64,000 bases of DNA, from positions 31,610 to 95,609 of the forward strand of contig NZ_JAHXBG010000039.1 in the NCBI RefSeq assembly GCF_020103725.1, given 5' to 3'. The stretch's first letter is position 1. Every line of letters starts with the position of its first letter. Of the stretch, positions 21,434 through 29,733 are shown in pieces. The position numbers were made by a program, and so were the translations under genes. The notes under the pieces are model-generated. The model ran no database searches and had not been told where the DNA came from. It saw only the letters and a list, made by a program, of their open reading frames with translations. This DNA comes from Hyalangium gracile (lineage in GTDB: Bacteria; Myxococcota; Myxococcia; Myxococcales; Myxococcaceae).

Positions 21434-22255
21434 ATGGAAACCGAAGCCCGTGGTGAGCACGTATTGTACCTCTATGGGGTCATCCCCGCGGGGCAGCCCA
21501 TTCCCGTGAGCGAAGCCGCCGCGCTCCAGGCCGTCCCCTTCTCCAACCTCGTCGCGCTCGTCGAGCCCGTCTCCGCGACCGAGTTCTCCTCCCAGGCGCT
21601 CAAGGAGAAGCTCCAGCGCATCGACTGGGTCTCCTTGCTCGCGCAGAAGCACACCGCCGTGCTGGACGAGGTCATGCAGCATGGCTCCGTCGTCCCGGCC
21701 CGCCTCTGCACGCTCTTCAGCAGCGCCCAGATGCTCCAGAGCTCGCTCGTCCAGAACGAGGAGCGGTTCCAGGACAAGCTGGAGCGGGTCCGGGATCGCC
21801 AGGAGTGGGGCTTCAAGGTCTTCTGCGACAAGGCGAAGCTCGAGGCCGCCCTCGCCGTGAGCGAGCCCGAGCTGCGGCAGCTCGAGGCCGCCGCGGCCAG
21901 GGCGAGCCCCGGCCAGGCGTATGTCCTCCGCAAGAAGCGCGAGGCCCGCCTGGCGGAGCTCTGCCAGCTGCGGCGCGATGAGGTCTCCGACGAGGTGCTC
22001 GACGTCCTGGAGGCCCAGGCCGCGGACACCCGAATGCGGCCGCTCCTGTCGGAGGCCACGAGCGGACGAAGCGAGGCCATGACGCTCAATGTCGCCATTC
22101 TCATTGACAACACCGGCGCATCGGCGCTGATTGCCGCCGCGCAGGAGCTGGCCTCGCTCTTCGGCGACGAGGGCTTCATCTTCGATCCGACGGGCCCCTG
22201 GCCGCCGTACAGCTTCTGCAGTGACGAGGAGCCGGACGAGTTCGAAGAGGTGTAG
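21434..22255 (+). CDS. gas vesicle protein GvpF/GvpL (third copy)
   Basis: A 273-residue protein, last in the rightward operon. It opens VLYLYGVIPAGQPIP and ends with FDPTGPWPPYSFCSDEE, the family signature with one W-x-P change. The middle holds a long helical segment (EELCQL-like, with LRKKREARLAELCQLRRDEV) typical of GvpL/F. An acidic tail (EEPDEFEEV) is unusual compared with the other two copies. It starts 14 bp after the CDC48-type gene. Confidence 0.92.
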   Translation: METEARGEHVLYLYGVIPAGQPIPVSEAAALQAVPFSNLVALVEPVSATEFSSQALKEKLQRIDWVSLLAQKHTAVLDEVMQHGSVVPARLCTLFSSAQMLQSSLVQNEERFQDKLERVRDRQEWGFKVFCDKAKLEAALAVSEPELRQLEAAAARASPGQAYVLRKKREARLAELCQLRRDEVSDEVLDVLEAQAADTRMRPLLSEATSGRSEAMTLNVAILIDNTGASALIAAAQELASLFGDEGFIFDPTGPWPPYSFCSDEEPDEFEEV

Positions 22256-22349
22256 TCCGCCCCTCCCGCGCATGCGGGGCCCGCCGTCATGCCTCGGTCG
22301 AGCGGGAGGCCCCTCGGTGAAGGCTCCAGACACGCTAGTATGTCGACCC

Positions 22350-23849
22350 ATGCCGAGGCGACACATGCCGCGCCTGTTCGTGATGCTGGTGGGAATCATC
22401 GCGCCAGGACTCGTCTCCTTTCCCGAATTCGCCTTCGCGGGCTCCCCTCCGGCGACAGGTGATGCGTCGCTCTCTCCGCAAGCCCTCGAGCGGCTCCAGT
22501 TCCTGGTGGGAGTCCTGGGAACCGAGCGCGAGTTCTGTGACATGGACGACTGCAACGAGGGGCCCTCGCTCCGGGAGCGACAGGACGCGGCCATCGCGGA
22601 CCTGGCTGGCTTCGGACCCGCCATCGTCCCCATCCTCAAACCCTACTGGAAGTACGAGAACTCCAGGCTCCGTGCGAACCTGCTCCGGGTCTTCGCCCGC
22701 ATTGGAGATGCCGCCTCGCGGCAGATGATTTTCTCCATGCTCTCGTCCCGGGACTACCATGTGCGCCAGGGCGCCATCGAGAGTCTGGCCTCCCTGGATC
22801 CTCTCCCCGCGGATGCCGTGCCCCGCCTCATGCGGCTCCTGGAAGAGGAGGACTTCGCCGGCACCGCGCTGGAGCAGTTGGTCCGACTGGCTCCCGCCCA
22901 GAAGCCCGCCACCCAGCAGACCCTGGCGAAGAAGCTCCGCGCGATGATCCAGTCCAATAAGAGCGGGAAGAGCTACGAGGCGGTGAAGGCGCTCGGCGCG
23001 CTCCCTCCAGACTTTCCCGATGCCACCCCGATGCTCCTGCTGGCCCTCCAACATCCCGATGCCCTGCTCCAGGTGGAGGCGGCGAAGCTCCTCACCCTTC
23101 GGAACGCTCACACGGACACGGTGGTGTCGACGCTCCAGAAGCTCACCCAGAACCCTGACGCCCATGCCCGTGCCATGGCGATCTCCCAGCTGGGCGAGTT
23201 CGACGCGTCCCTGGCGCGCCCCCACCTTCCCACCGCGCGCTCCATCCTGGCCGACCCGAAAGCCCAGAGCGCGCACTTCCTGGCGTTCCAGTTCCTGGCC
23301 CGGTGGGGAACGCCGGAGGACGGGAGGCTCCTGGTCGAGCTCGTGAACTCGCAAGCCGACGCGTACCAACGCCAGCTGCTCATCAACGGCCTCATGCAGG
23401 TGAAGGAACCAGGGCCCGAGGTCATCTCCCTCCTGGGCACCCTCCTTCGTGCGTACTCCGAGGACAGGAACCGCCCGAGGATGAGCAGGAAGAACCGCCC
23501 CGCGGGGAATGAGCCGCGCACGAAGATCGCCCAGGCGTTGGGGACCATGGGCCACCCCGGGACGGTGGAGCTGCTCCGCGCGCTCGAGCGTGAGCACGAT
23601 GAGAAGCTCCCGGTCGCGAAGGCGGCGCTGATCGGGCTCCAGGGACCCGTCAAGGATGCTCCGGAGGAGATCGTCCCGCTGCTCCTCGACCGCGCCCACC
23701 GGGACAAGGACGAGGTCCTCGACGCCGAGATCGTCCAGACGCTGGCCCATGGAGGGCCGCGCGCCGTGCAGCTCACGCAGGAGTGGTCCACCCGAGGCCC
23801 CGAACGGCGCAAGCGCCTGCTGGCCAAGCTCCAGGAGACCGCGCGGTAA
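22350..23849 (+). CDS. exported HEAT-repeat protein
   Basis: A 499-residue protein from ATG 22350 (MPRRHMPRLFVMLVGII). A signal peptide is visible, ending near FPEFAFAGS. The rest is built of about ten HEAT-like helix pairs: ADLAGFGPAIVPILKPYWKY, RDYHVRQGAIESLASLDPLP, PDALLQVEAAKLLTLRN and so on. A CDMDDC pair of cysteines occurs near residue 68. HEAT arrays bind partners; no enzyme motif is seen. The stop codon overlaps the start of the next gene (TAATG), so the two are coupled and probably work together in the periplasm or at the envelope. Confidence 0.75.
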   Translation: MPRRHMPRLFVMLVGIIAPGLVSFPEFAFAGSPPATGDASLSPQALERLQFLVGVLGTEREFCDMDDCNEGPSLRERQDAAIADLAGFGPAIVPILKPYWKYENSRLRANLLRVFARIGDAASRQMIFSMLSSRDYHVRQGAIESLASLDPLPADAVPRLMRLLEEEDFAGTALEQLVRLAPAQKPATQQTLAKKLRAMIQSNKSGKSYEAVKALGALPPDFPDATPMLLLALQHPDALLQVEAAKLLTLRNAHTDTVVSTLQKLTQNPDAHARAMAISQLGEFDASLARPHLPTARSILADPKAQSAHFLAFQFLARWGTPEDGRLLVELVNSQADAYQRQLLINGLMQVKEPGPEVISLLGTLLRAYSEDRNRPRMSRKNRPAGNEPRTKIAQALGTMGHPGTVELLRALEREHDEKLPVAKAALIGLQGPVKDAPEEIVPLLLDRAHRDKDEVLDAEIVQTLAHGGPRAVQLTQEWSTRGPERRKRLLAKLQETAR

Positions 23850-25267
23850 TGAGCCCTCCTCCCGTTCCCAGGACCCAGGCCGCGAAGCAGGAGCAGTATG
23901 TCCTCGAGCAGGTCAGCGTGGAGCTGACCCGTCCCTGGGTGCTGCTTTCGGTGCTGCTGGTGCTGGTGCTGCTCTCCCTCCTCGCCTGGCGATGGGTCCG
24001 CCGGCTGCCGCGCGAGGCCCGCTCCACCCCGCTGTGGCGCTACGGCCTTTATGCCCTGCTCCTCGCCGGAGGCATCGCCGTCACCCTGGGCCTGCCAACG
24101 AGCTCGCGCAAGCCAGCGCCCCAGGCAGTGCCCGCGAGTGAGCCAACCGTCACGAAGGCTCCGCCCTCTCCCCCGCCGCTCCCCGTTCCCTTCTCGGGAG
24201 AGCTCTTCCGCAAGCTGACCTGGGCTCCCTGGATCGACGTCGAGTGCGAGCGCCAGGGCAAGACGGACGCCAACTGTTGGCCCTGGGTCTTCTACCCGGA
24301 GGGGGTCTACGGCCGCTCCATCCACCCGAACGCGCTGAAGCGCAGCCGCCACGACTCCTATGCGAAGTCCTGGGATGTCCGCGCCTCGAGCGACACCTCC
24401 GGCGTCATCGCCACGGAGGAAGGCAACCTGATGCCCTTCGAGCTGCAGGGCGCGGACCAGATGCTCCTCGCCGGCCGTCCCTTCCGCCGGGCCGAGGAGC
24501 CACTGGAGGGGGCCGAGAAGGCCCCCCTGCGCAAGACACATGTCGCCCCGCTCCCCATCCTCAGAGGCTACGAGCAGCTGGTGAGCACACCGTGGCTCAA
24601 GGTGAACCCCTTCGATCTCGACACGCAGCCAGAGTCCATCACCTTCCTCCCGGAGGGCCGCTTCAAGGCCTCGTACCGCCAGGGGAGCTGTGTCCACGAA
24701 GGCCCGCTCAAGGTCGAGGCGAAGAAGTTCTTCATCGAGTGGGGCACCAACCCCTGCACCGGGGGCGCACAGCGGCCGCCCCGGTTCGTCAGTGACGATC
24801 ATCCCAACTGGTTCCTCGGTGAGTGGCTGTTCCTGGAGGATCTCTACCGGCCCGAGAAGGCTCCCGCCTCACCACCCATGGCCCTCGTCGGCGACCCCAA
24901 ATGGGGCCTGTTCCTCAAGGGTCAGCTCTCGGCCGAGCTCCGCAAGGGCGTGCCCAATGAACTCGTGCTCAGCCTGCTGAGCACGCGCAGCCAGGGAAAC
25001 CTTCAGCTCGGCGAGCTGTGGGTCTGGCTGAGGGAGGCTCCCTCCCAGGGCGGCGAGCCCAGACCGCGCAAGGAGCAGGTCCTCTTCTCGAAGAACCTGA
25101 ACGCCCAGCCCGCCGACAAGGTCGTCCAGGAACTCTCCGAGCGCGCCACCTTCACTCCCGAGTTCAGTGGCCCCGCCGAGCTGGAGTTCGAGCTCCAGAT
25201 CACCAACCCACCCTGGGAGTGGAGGAAGCGGCTCCACCGTGTCCACCCCGCCAGGGTCGGCGAGTAG
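23849..25267 (+). CDS. membrane-anchored protein of unknown function
   Basis: A 472-residue protein from the ATG overlapping the previous stop. Two hydrophobic helices come early: WVLLSVLLVLVLLSLLAW (about residue 29-46) and YGLYALLLAGGIAVTLGL (about residue 65-82). A Pro-rich linker (PPSPPPLPVPFSG) leads to a large region without known motifs. That region has paired Cys residues (DVECERQGKTDANCWPW and GSCVHEG ... NPCTGG), consistent with a periplasmic domain held by disulfides. I do not recognise the family. The coupling to the HEAT-repeat gene suggests a joint function. Confidence 0.65.
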   Translation: MSPPPVPRTQAAKQEQYVLEQVSVELTRPWVLLSVLLVLVLLSLLAWRWVRRLPREARSTPLWRYGLYALLLAGGIAVTLGLPTSSRKPAPQAVPASEPTVTKAPPSPPPLPVPFSGELFRKLTWAPWIDVECERQGKTDANCWPWVFYPEGVYGRSIHPNALKRSRHDSYAKSWDVRASSDTSGVIATEEGNLMPFELQGADQMLLAGRPFRRAEEPLEGAEKAPLRKTHVAPLPILRGYEQLVSTPWLKVNPFDLDTQPESITFLPEGRFKASYRQGSCVHEGPLKVEAKKFFIEWGTNPCTGGAQRPPRFVSDDHPNWFLGEWLFLEDLYRPEKAPASPPMALVGDPKWGLFLKGQLSAELRKGVPNELVLSLLSTRSQGNLQLGELWVWLREAPSQGGEPRPRKEQVLFSKNLNAQPADKVVQELSERATFTPEFSGPAELEFELQITNPPWEWRKRLHRVHPARVGE

Positions 25268-25303
25268 CCCCCCCCGCCTTGTCACCCGACTGCTCTCCTC
25301 TGT

Positions 25304-26464
25304 ATGAAGGGCCCCATGCTCCTTCCCCTGCTCCTCGTCCTCGCGGCGGCTCCCGCTGCCCCAGCCGCCGCCTCATCGGAACTCGAGCCGGCCTACCTCG
25401 CCTTCGCCCAGCAGATGGAGCAGGGCATCACCGACGGCCAAGGCCAGGTGATCGACTCGAATGTCGACATGGATCAGCTCTTCGCGCGCATCTCGAAGGG
25501 CATCCCCGCGCCCAAGGAGTTTGCCGACAGCTTCAAGGAGGGCATGCGCCGGCAGGGCATGCAGTTCGGCAAGCAGATCGTCGCGCTCCGCGGTGAGAAC
25601 GCCGCCTTCCGCCTCCTCAATGCCCGCACGGAGGGCGGTGTCCCTCGCGCCCTCTACCGCTCCTCTTCCGATGCGGGGCTGAACTACCTGGACTTCGAGC
25701 TGGCCCGCAACGCCAAGGGCGAGGTGATCATCGTCGACATCTACACCTTCATCTCGGGTGAGAACTTCAGCGAGACGGCGCGGCGCATGTACATCGCCGC
25801 CCTGGCCGACGCGCAGAAGGGCATCCTCGACAAGCTGATGGGCAAGGAGCAGGAGTTCCTCAAGGAGCTGCCCAAGATGCAGAAGATGCAGCAGCTCTTC
25901 CTGGAGAAGAAGTACCCGGAGGTGCTCGACACCTTCGCGAAGATGGGCGCCTCCATGCGTCAGCACAAGCCGGTGCTGCTCATCCGCATGTCCGCCGCGG
26001 AGAAGGTCAGCGAGGCCGAGTACCAGAAGTCCATCGCCGAGTTCGAGAAGGCCTACCCGGGCGATCCCTCGCTGGACCTCGTCTCCATTGACGGCCACCT
26101 GCTGCGCAAGGACTACCCCGCCGTGCTGAAGACCATCGACCGGCTCAACCGGCGGGTGAAGGACCCCTACCTCCCGTTCCTCAGCGCCAGCGTCCTGCTC
26201 GACAAGGGCGACACCGCCGAGGCCAAGAAGTACTTCGAGGAGGCCATCCGCACCGATGTCCACTACAACGACGCCTGGTTCGCCCTCATCGGCCTTTCAC
26301 TGCAGGAGAAGGCCTACGCGGACACGGCCAGCCTGCTCACCCGCTTCGAGAAGGACGGGGGCGCGGAACTCTCGGATCTCACCGGCATCAAGGAGTACGA
26401 GGGCTTCGTGAAGTCGCCCGAGGGCAAGGCCTGGCTCAAGAAGCGCAAGCAGAAGAAGCTCTGA
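25304..26464 (+). CDS. exported TPR-like protein
   Basis: A 386-residue protein with a clear signal peptide (LLPLLLVLAAAPAAPAAASS). The N-terminal domain (residues 25-170) is unrecognised. The C-terminal half contains TPR-like helix pairs: EYQKSIAEFEKAYPGDPSLD, SASVLLDKGDTAEAKKYFEE and NDAWFALIGLSLQEKAYADT. It ends in a basic tail KAWLKKRKQKKL. It may be a periplasmic scaffold. It is followed by 135 bp carrying the probable dnaX promoter. Confidence 0.68.
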   Translation: MKGPMLLPLLLVLAAAPAAPAAASSELEPAYLAFAQQMEQGITDGQGQVIDSNVDMDQLFARISKGIPAPKEFADSFKEGMRRQGMQFGKQIVALRGENAAFRLLNARTEGGVPRALYRSSSDAGLNYLDFELARNAKGEVIIVDIYTFISGENFSETARRMYIAALADAQKGILDKLMGKEQEFLKELPKMQKMQQLFLEKKYPEVLDTFAKMGASMRQHKPVLLIRMSAAEKVSEAEYQKSIAEFEKAYPGDPSLDLVSIDGHLLRKDYPAVLKTIDRLNRRVKDPYLPFLSASVLLDKGDTAEAKKYFEEAIRTDVHYNDAWFALIGLSLQEKAYADTASLLTRFEKDGGAELSDLTGIKEYEGFVKSPEGKAWLKKRKQKKL

Positions 26465-26599
26465 GCACGGACCAAGTCCCGTTTTCTCCTGACTCACCGA
26501 ATCAGACTGTCGTGCGCGGCACCTCCCTCGCCCTCGTCTCACGGGGCGAGGCAGTTGCGCATGGATCCTCGAAGCCAGCGTGTTTAGATAGGCGCCCCC

Positions 26600-27814
26600 A
26601 TGAGCTACCTCGTCCTCGCACGCAAATGGCGCCCGCAGACCTTCGATGACATGACCGGACAGGAGCACATCGTCCGGACCATCGCGAACGCCATCAAGAT
26701 GAACCGCGTGGCGCACGCCTACCTGTTCTGTGGGCCGCGCGGCGTGGGCAAGACGACGGCCGCCCGCCTGCTCGCCAAGGCGCTCAACTGTGAGCAGGGC
26801 CCCACCGCCACTCCCTGCGGCACCTGCCGGGCCTGCACCGAGATCGCCGCCGGCACCTCCGTGGACGTGGCCGAGATCGACGGTGCCTCCAACAACGGCG
26901 TCGAGAACGTCCGCGAGATTCGCGAGAACGCCAAGTACCTGCCGCAGCGGGACAGGCACAAGATCTACATCATCGACGAGGTGCACATGCTCTCGGGGGC
27001 CGCGTTCAACGCGCTCCTGAAGACGCTCGAGGAGCCGCCCGGGCACGTGAAGTTCATCTTCGCCACCACCGAGGCCCACAAGCTCCCGGACACCATCCTC
27101 TCGCGCTGCCAGCGGCACAACTTCCGCCGCATCCCCGCCGCGCGCATGCTCCAGCGCCTCAAGCAGATCTCCGACGCCGAGGGCGCTGGCATCTCCGACC
27201 GCTCGCTGTCGCTCGTGGTGCGCCAGTCCGAGGGCGGCATGCGCGACGCGCTCAGCCTGATGGACCAGATCCTCGCCTCGTGCGGCCCCAACCCCACCGA
27301 CGAGGCGGTGGCCGACGCCATGGGCGCCATCGACCGCACCATGGTGCAGGAGTTCGCCGAGGCGCTCGTCCGCAAGGACGCGAAGAAGGTGCTCTCGCGC
27401 GTGGAGGAGGTCTTCAACCGCGGCCTGGACCTGAAGCGGCTCGCGGAGGAATTGGCGCTCCAGCTGCGCCACCTCTTCGTCACCAAGGCCGTGGGCGAGG
27501 CGCCCTCCGAGCTCGCCGAGTCCGAGCAGAAGGCGCTCCAGGCGCTGGCCCAGGAGGCGGACTCCGCCCAGCTCGCGCGGCTGTTCGACATCGTCCACGG
27601 CTGCGTGTGGGACGTGTCCCGCGCCGCCCAGCCGCGGCTGGCCCTGGAGATGGCGCTGCTCAAGGCCATCCAGCTCTCGCCGGCCAGCAGCATCCCGGAC
27701 CTGCTCGCCAAGGTGGATCGGCTCGCCCAGGGCCTCAGTGGTGGAGAGGGAGCCGCGAAGTCCCAGCCCGGAGCGCCGGGAGGTCGCTCCGGTTCCGCGA
27801 ACTTTCGCGTCTGA
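26600..27814 (+). CDS. dnaX: DNA polymerase III gamma/tau, gamma-length reading frame
   Basis: The 404-residue frame holds the complete clamp-loader ATPase. It starts SYLVLARKWRPQTFDDMTGQ and has Walker A CGPRGVGKTTAARLLAKAL near residue 38. The zinc site is in NCEQGPTATPCGTCRAC. Walker B is IIDEVHMLSG, and the sensor part is LKTLEEPPGHVKFIFATTE. Domain III ends around residue 370. The frame then runs into a short tail GGRSGSANFRV and a stop at 27814, whereas the tau-specific part continues in the +1 frame from about 27738. The product would be a gamma-like subunit. Either programmed frameshifting or an indel explains the split. Confidence 0.93.
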   Translation: MSYLVLARKWRPQTFDDMTGQEHIVRTIANAIKMNRVAHAYLFCGPRGVGKTTAARLLAKALNCEQGPTATPCGTCRACTEIAAGTSVDVAEIDGASNNGVENVREIRENAKYLPQRDRHKIYIIDEVHMLSGAAFNALLKTLEEPPGHVKFIFATTEAHKLPDTILSRCQRHNFRRIPAARMLQRLKQISDAEGAGISDRSLSLVVRQSEGGMRDALSLMDQILASCGPNPTDEAVADAMGAIDRTMVQEFAEALVRKDAKKVLSRVEEVFNRGLDLKRLAEELALQLRHLFVTKAVGEAPSELAESEQKALQALAQEADSAQLARLFDIVHGCVWDVSRAAQPRLALEMALLKAIQLSPASSIPDLLAKVDRLAQGLSGGEGAAKSQPGAPGGRSGSANFRV

Positions 27815-28718
27815 GCGCCCCGCTCCCGCCGAAGCCGCTCGTCCTGCTCCCGTCCCGGCCCCTCAGCCCGCGCCCGCGCCCGCGCCCGCGCCTTCGAACG
27901 GGAACGGCCACGGTCCCTCCGCCCCCGCGCCCGCTCCCCGCCCTTGGGAGGCTGCTCGGAACGGAGGGCCCGCACCCGTTGCCGTCTCGCGCCCGCCGGA
28001 GGCCCCTCCGAGGCCGGAGGCTGGCACACCCGTCGGGGCCACTCCGCTCTCGCGTGTCACCGAGCCTGCACCCGCGGTGCGCATCACCAACGTGCGCAAG
28101 CCGGCCCAGCCCGAGGTCGTCGACGACGAGCGCCTCTTCCCCGAGGAGGGCTCCGCCGAGGGGTGTGCCTCCGGCGAGTGCCTCCCGGATGCGGCGCCCG
28201 AGCCCGAGCCTGAGCCCGAGCCCACCCCCGCCCCCGTCCGCAACGGCCGCGACAACCCGGGCCTGACCGCGGGAGAGCGCTGGCGCGCCGCGGTCGAGAC
28301 CGTCAAGGCGGCGAGTCCCCGCCATGGCGCCGCGCTCGCCCACGGCCGGCTGCTCTGGCTGCGCGCCGGAGAGGTGGGCGTGGCCTATATCCCCACGGCC
28401 GCCTTCCACCGAGCCCAGGTGACGGGCGGCAGCGGCCGGGCCCTGGTGGAGAAGGCGCTCTCGGAGCACTTCGGCCGGCCCACGAGGCTGGTCGTCGAAG
28501 AGGCCTCGGGGGAAGCCGCCTCCGCTCTCAGCATCGCCGAGCAGGAGGCCCAGGTCCGCACCGCCCACCAGCAGAGCACCGAGGGCAAGGTGCGCTCCCA
28601 CCCCGCCATCCGCGCCGTCCTGAAGATCCTCGGGGGGGAGCTCGAGCACATCCAGGTGCTCGAACCCGAGCGTCCACCAGCCAGCCCGGCGGTCGAATCT
28701 CCTGAGGAGACCGCCTGA
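27738..28718 (+). CDS. dnaX: dnaX tau-specific C-terminal part in +1 frame
   Basis: This frame overlaps the end of the gamma frame by 77 bp, shifted by +1. It is not an independent gene by content: a Pro/Ala linker (PAPVPAPQPAPAPAPAP) leads into an ordered C-terminal domain with GERWRAAVETVKAASPRHGA, LLWLRAGEVGVAYIPTAAF and HPAIRAVLKILGGELEHIQV. That is the layout of tau domains IV-V, which bind DnaB helicase and the polymerase alpha subunit. Third-position GC is high in this frame from about 27738 onward and drops in the gamma frame over the same stretch. So translation should switch near 27725-27745. A GTG at 27738 exists but with no convincing ribosome site. Confidence 0.75.
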   Translation: MVEREPRSPSPERREVAPVPRTFASERPAPAEAARPAPVPAPQPAPAPAPAPSNGNGHGPSAPAPAPRPWEAARNGGPAPVAVSRPPEAPPRPEAGTPVGATPLSRVTEPAPAVRITNVRKPAQPEVVDDERLFPEEGSAEGCASGECLPDAAPEPEPEPEPTPAPVRNGRDNPGLTAGERWRAAVETVKAASPRHGAALAHGRLLWLRAGEVGVAYIPTAAFHRAQVTGGSGRALVEKALSEHFGRPTRLVVEEASGEAASALSIAEQEAQVRTAHQQSTEGKVRSHPAIRAVLKILGGELEHIQVLEPERPPASPAVESPEETA

Positions 28719-28809
28719 CAAAGGGCTCGCGCGACGGTAGGTTGCACGTCCATTCTTCCATCGCGGGCGCCCGGCAAGCGCCCGCTTCCCAGATCGCAGA
28801 GGAAGCATC

Positions 28810-29127
28810 ATGCCCGGCATCGACCTGAACTACTTCATCCGGCAGGCGAACAAGCTCACGGAGAAGATCGAGCAGCGCAAGCAGGAGCTGGCCAACGAGA
28901 CCGTCGAGGCCAAGTCCGGAGAGGGCCGTGTCACCGTGGTGGCCAACGGCATCCAGGAGATCCGCAGCATCAAGATCGACAAGGCCGCGATCGACCCGAA
29001 CGACACCGGGATGCTCGAGGACCTCATCACCGCGGCCGTCAACGCCGCCCTGGCGAGCAGCCGTCAGCACATGCAGAAGGAGCTCGCGAAAATCTCCGGC
29101 GGCATCAAGATCCCCGGGATTACTTAA
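28810..29127 (+). CDS. YbaB/EbfC family nucleoid-associated protein
   Basis: A 105-residue protein with the YbaB pattern: a charged N-terminal helix (FIRQANKLTEKIEQRKQELA), a central GRVTVVANGIQEIRSIKIDK beta sheet, then DPNDTGMLEDLITAAVNAAL. YbaB dimers bind DNA. Its place between dnaX and recR is the standard arrangement. The stop is 4 bp before the recR start region, so they are cotranscribed. Confidence 0.95.
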   Translation: MPGIDLNYFIRQANKLTEKIEQRKQELANETVEAKSGEGRVTVVANGIQEIRSIKIDKAAIDPNDTGMLEDLITAAVNAALASSRQHMQKELAKISGGIKIPGIT

Positions 29128-29133
29128 AGCCGG

Positions 29134-29727
29134 ATGACTCCCGATCCTCTCAACCGCCTGGTTGCCCAGCTGGCGAAGCTGCCGGGCATCGGCGAGAAGA
29201 CCGCGCAGCGCCTCGCGTTCCACATCCTGCGGGCCCCCGGCGAGTACGCCGAGGAGCTGTCCGTGGCCATCCGCGAGGTGAAGGAGAAGGTGCACCTGTG
29301 CACCCGCTGCTACTCGCTCACCGACTCGGAGCTGTGCGGCTTCTGCCGTGACACCCGCCGCGAGGAGAAGGTGCTCTGCGTGGTGGAGACGTTCGCGGAC
29401 CTGATGGCCCTGGAGCGCACGCGCGAGTTCCGCGGCCGCTACCACGTCCTGCACGGCGTGCTCTCGCCGCTGGAGGGCGTGGGCCCCGAGCAGCTGCGCA
29501 TCAAGGAACTGCTCGAGCGCCTCAACGACGGCAAGGTGGAGGAGATCATCCTCGCCACCAACCCGGACGTGGAGGGCGAGGCCACCGCGCTCTACCTCAT
29601 GCGCCTGCTCAAGCCGCTGGGGCTGCGCGTCAGCCGCATCGCCCAGGGCCTGCCCATGGGTGGGGACCTCGAGTACGCCGACCAGGCGACGCTCGCCAAG
29701 GCGCTCAGCGCGCGCCGCGAGCTGTGA
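29134..29727 (+). CDS. recR: recombination protein RecR
   Basis: A 197-residue protein of normal length. A helix-hairpin-helix comes first (LPGIGEKTAQRLAFHIL), then a four-cysteine zinc finger (CTRCYSLTDSELCGFC), then a Toprim domain (VLCVVETFADLMALERTREF and TNPDVEGEATALYLMRLL). RecR works with RecO/RecF to load RecA at gaps. The gene closes the dnaX-ybaB-recR set and faces a convergent kinase gene 6 bp away. Confidence 0.97.
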   Translation: MTPDPLNRLVAQLAKLPGIGEKTAQRLAFHILRAPGEYAEELSVAIREVKEKVHLCTRCYSLTDSELCGFCRDTRREEKVLCVVETFADLMALERTREFRGRYHVLHGVLSPLEGVGPEQLRIKELLERLNDGKVEEIILATNPDVEGEATALYLMRLLKPLGLRVSRIAQGLPMGGDLEYADQATLAKALSARREL

Positions 29728-29733
29728 CGGCCG

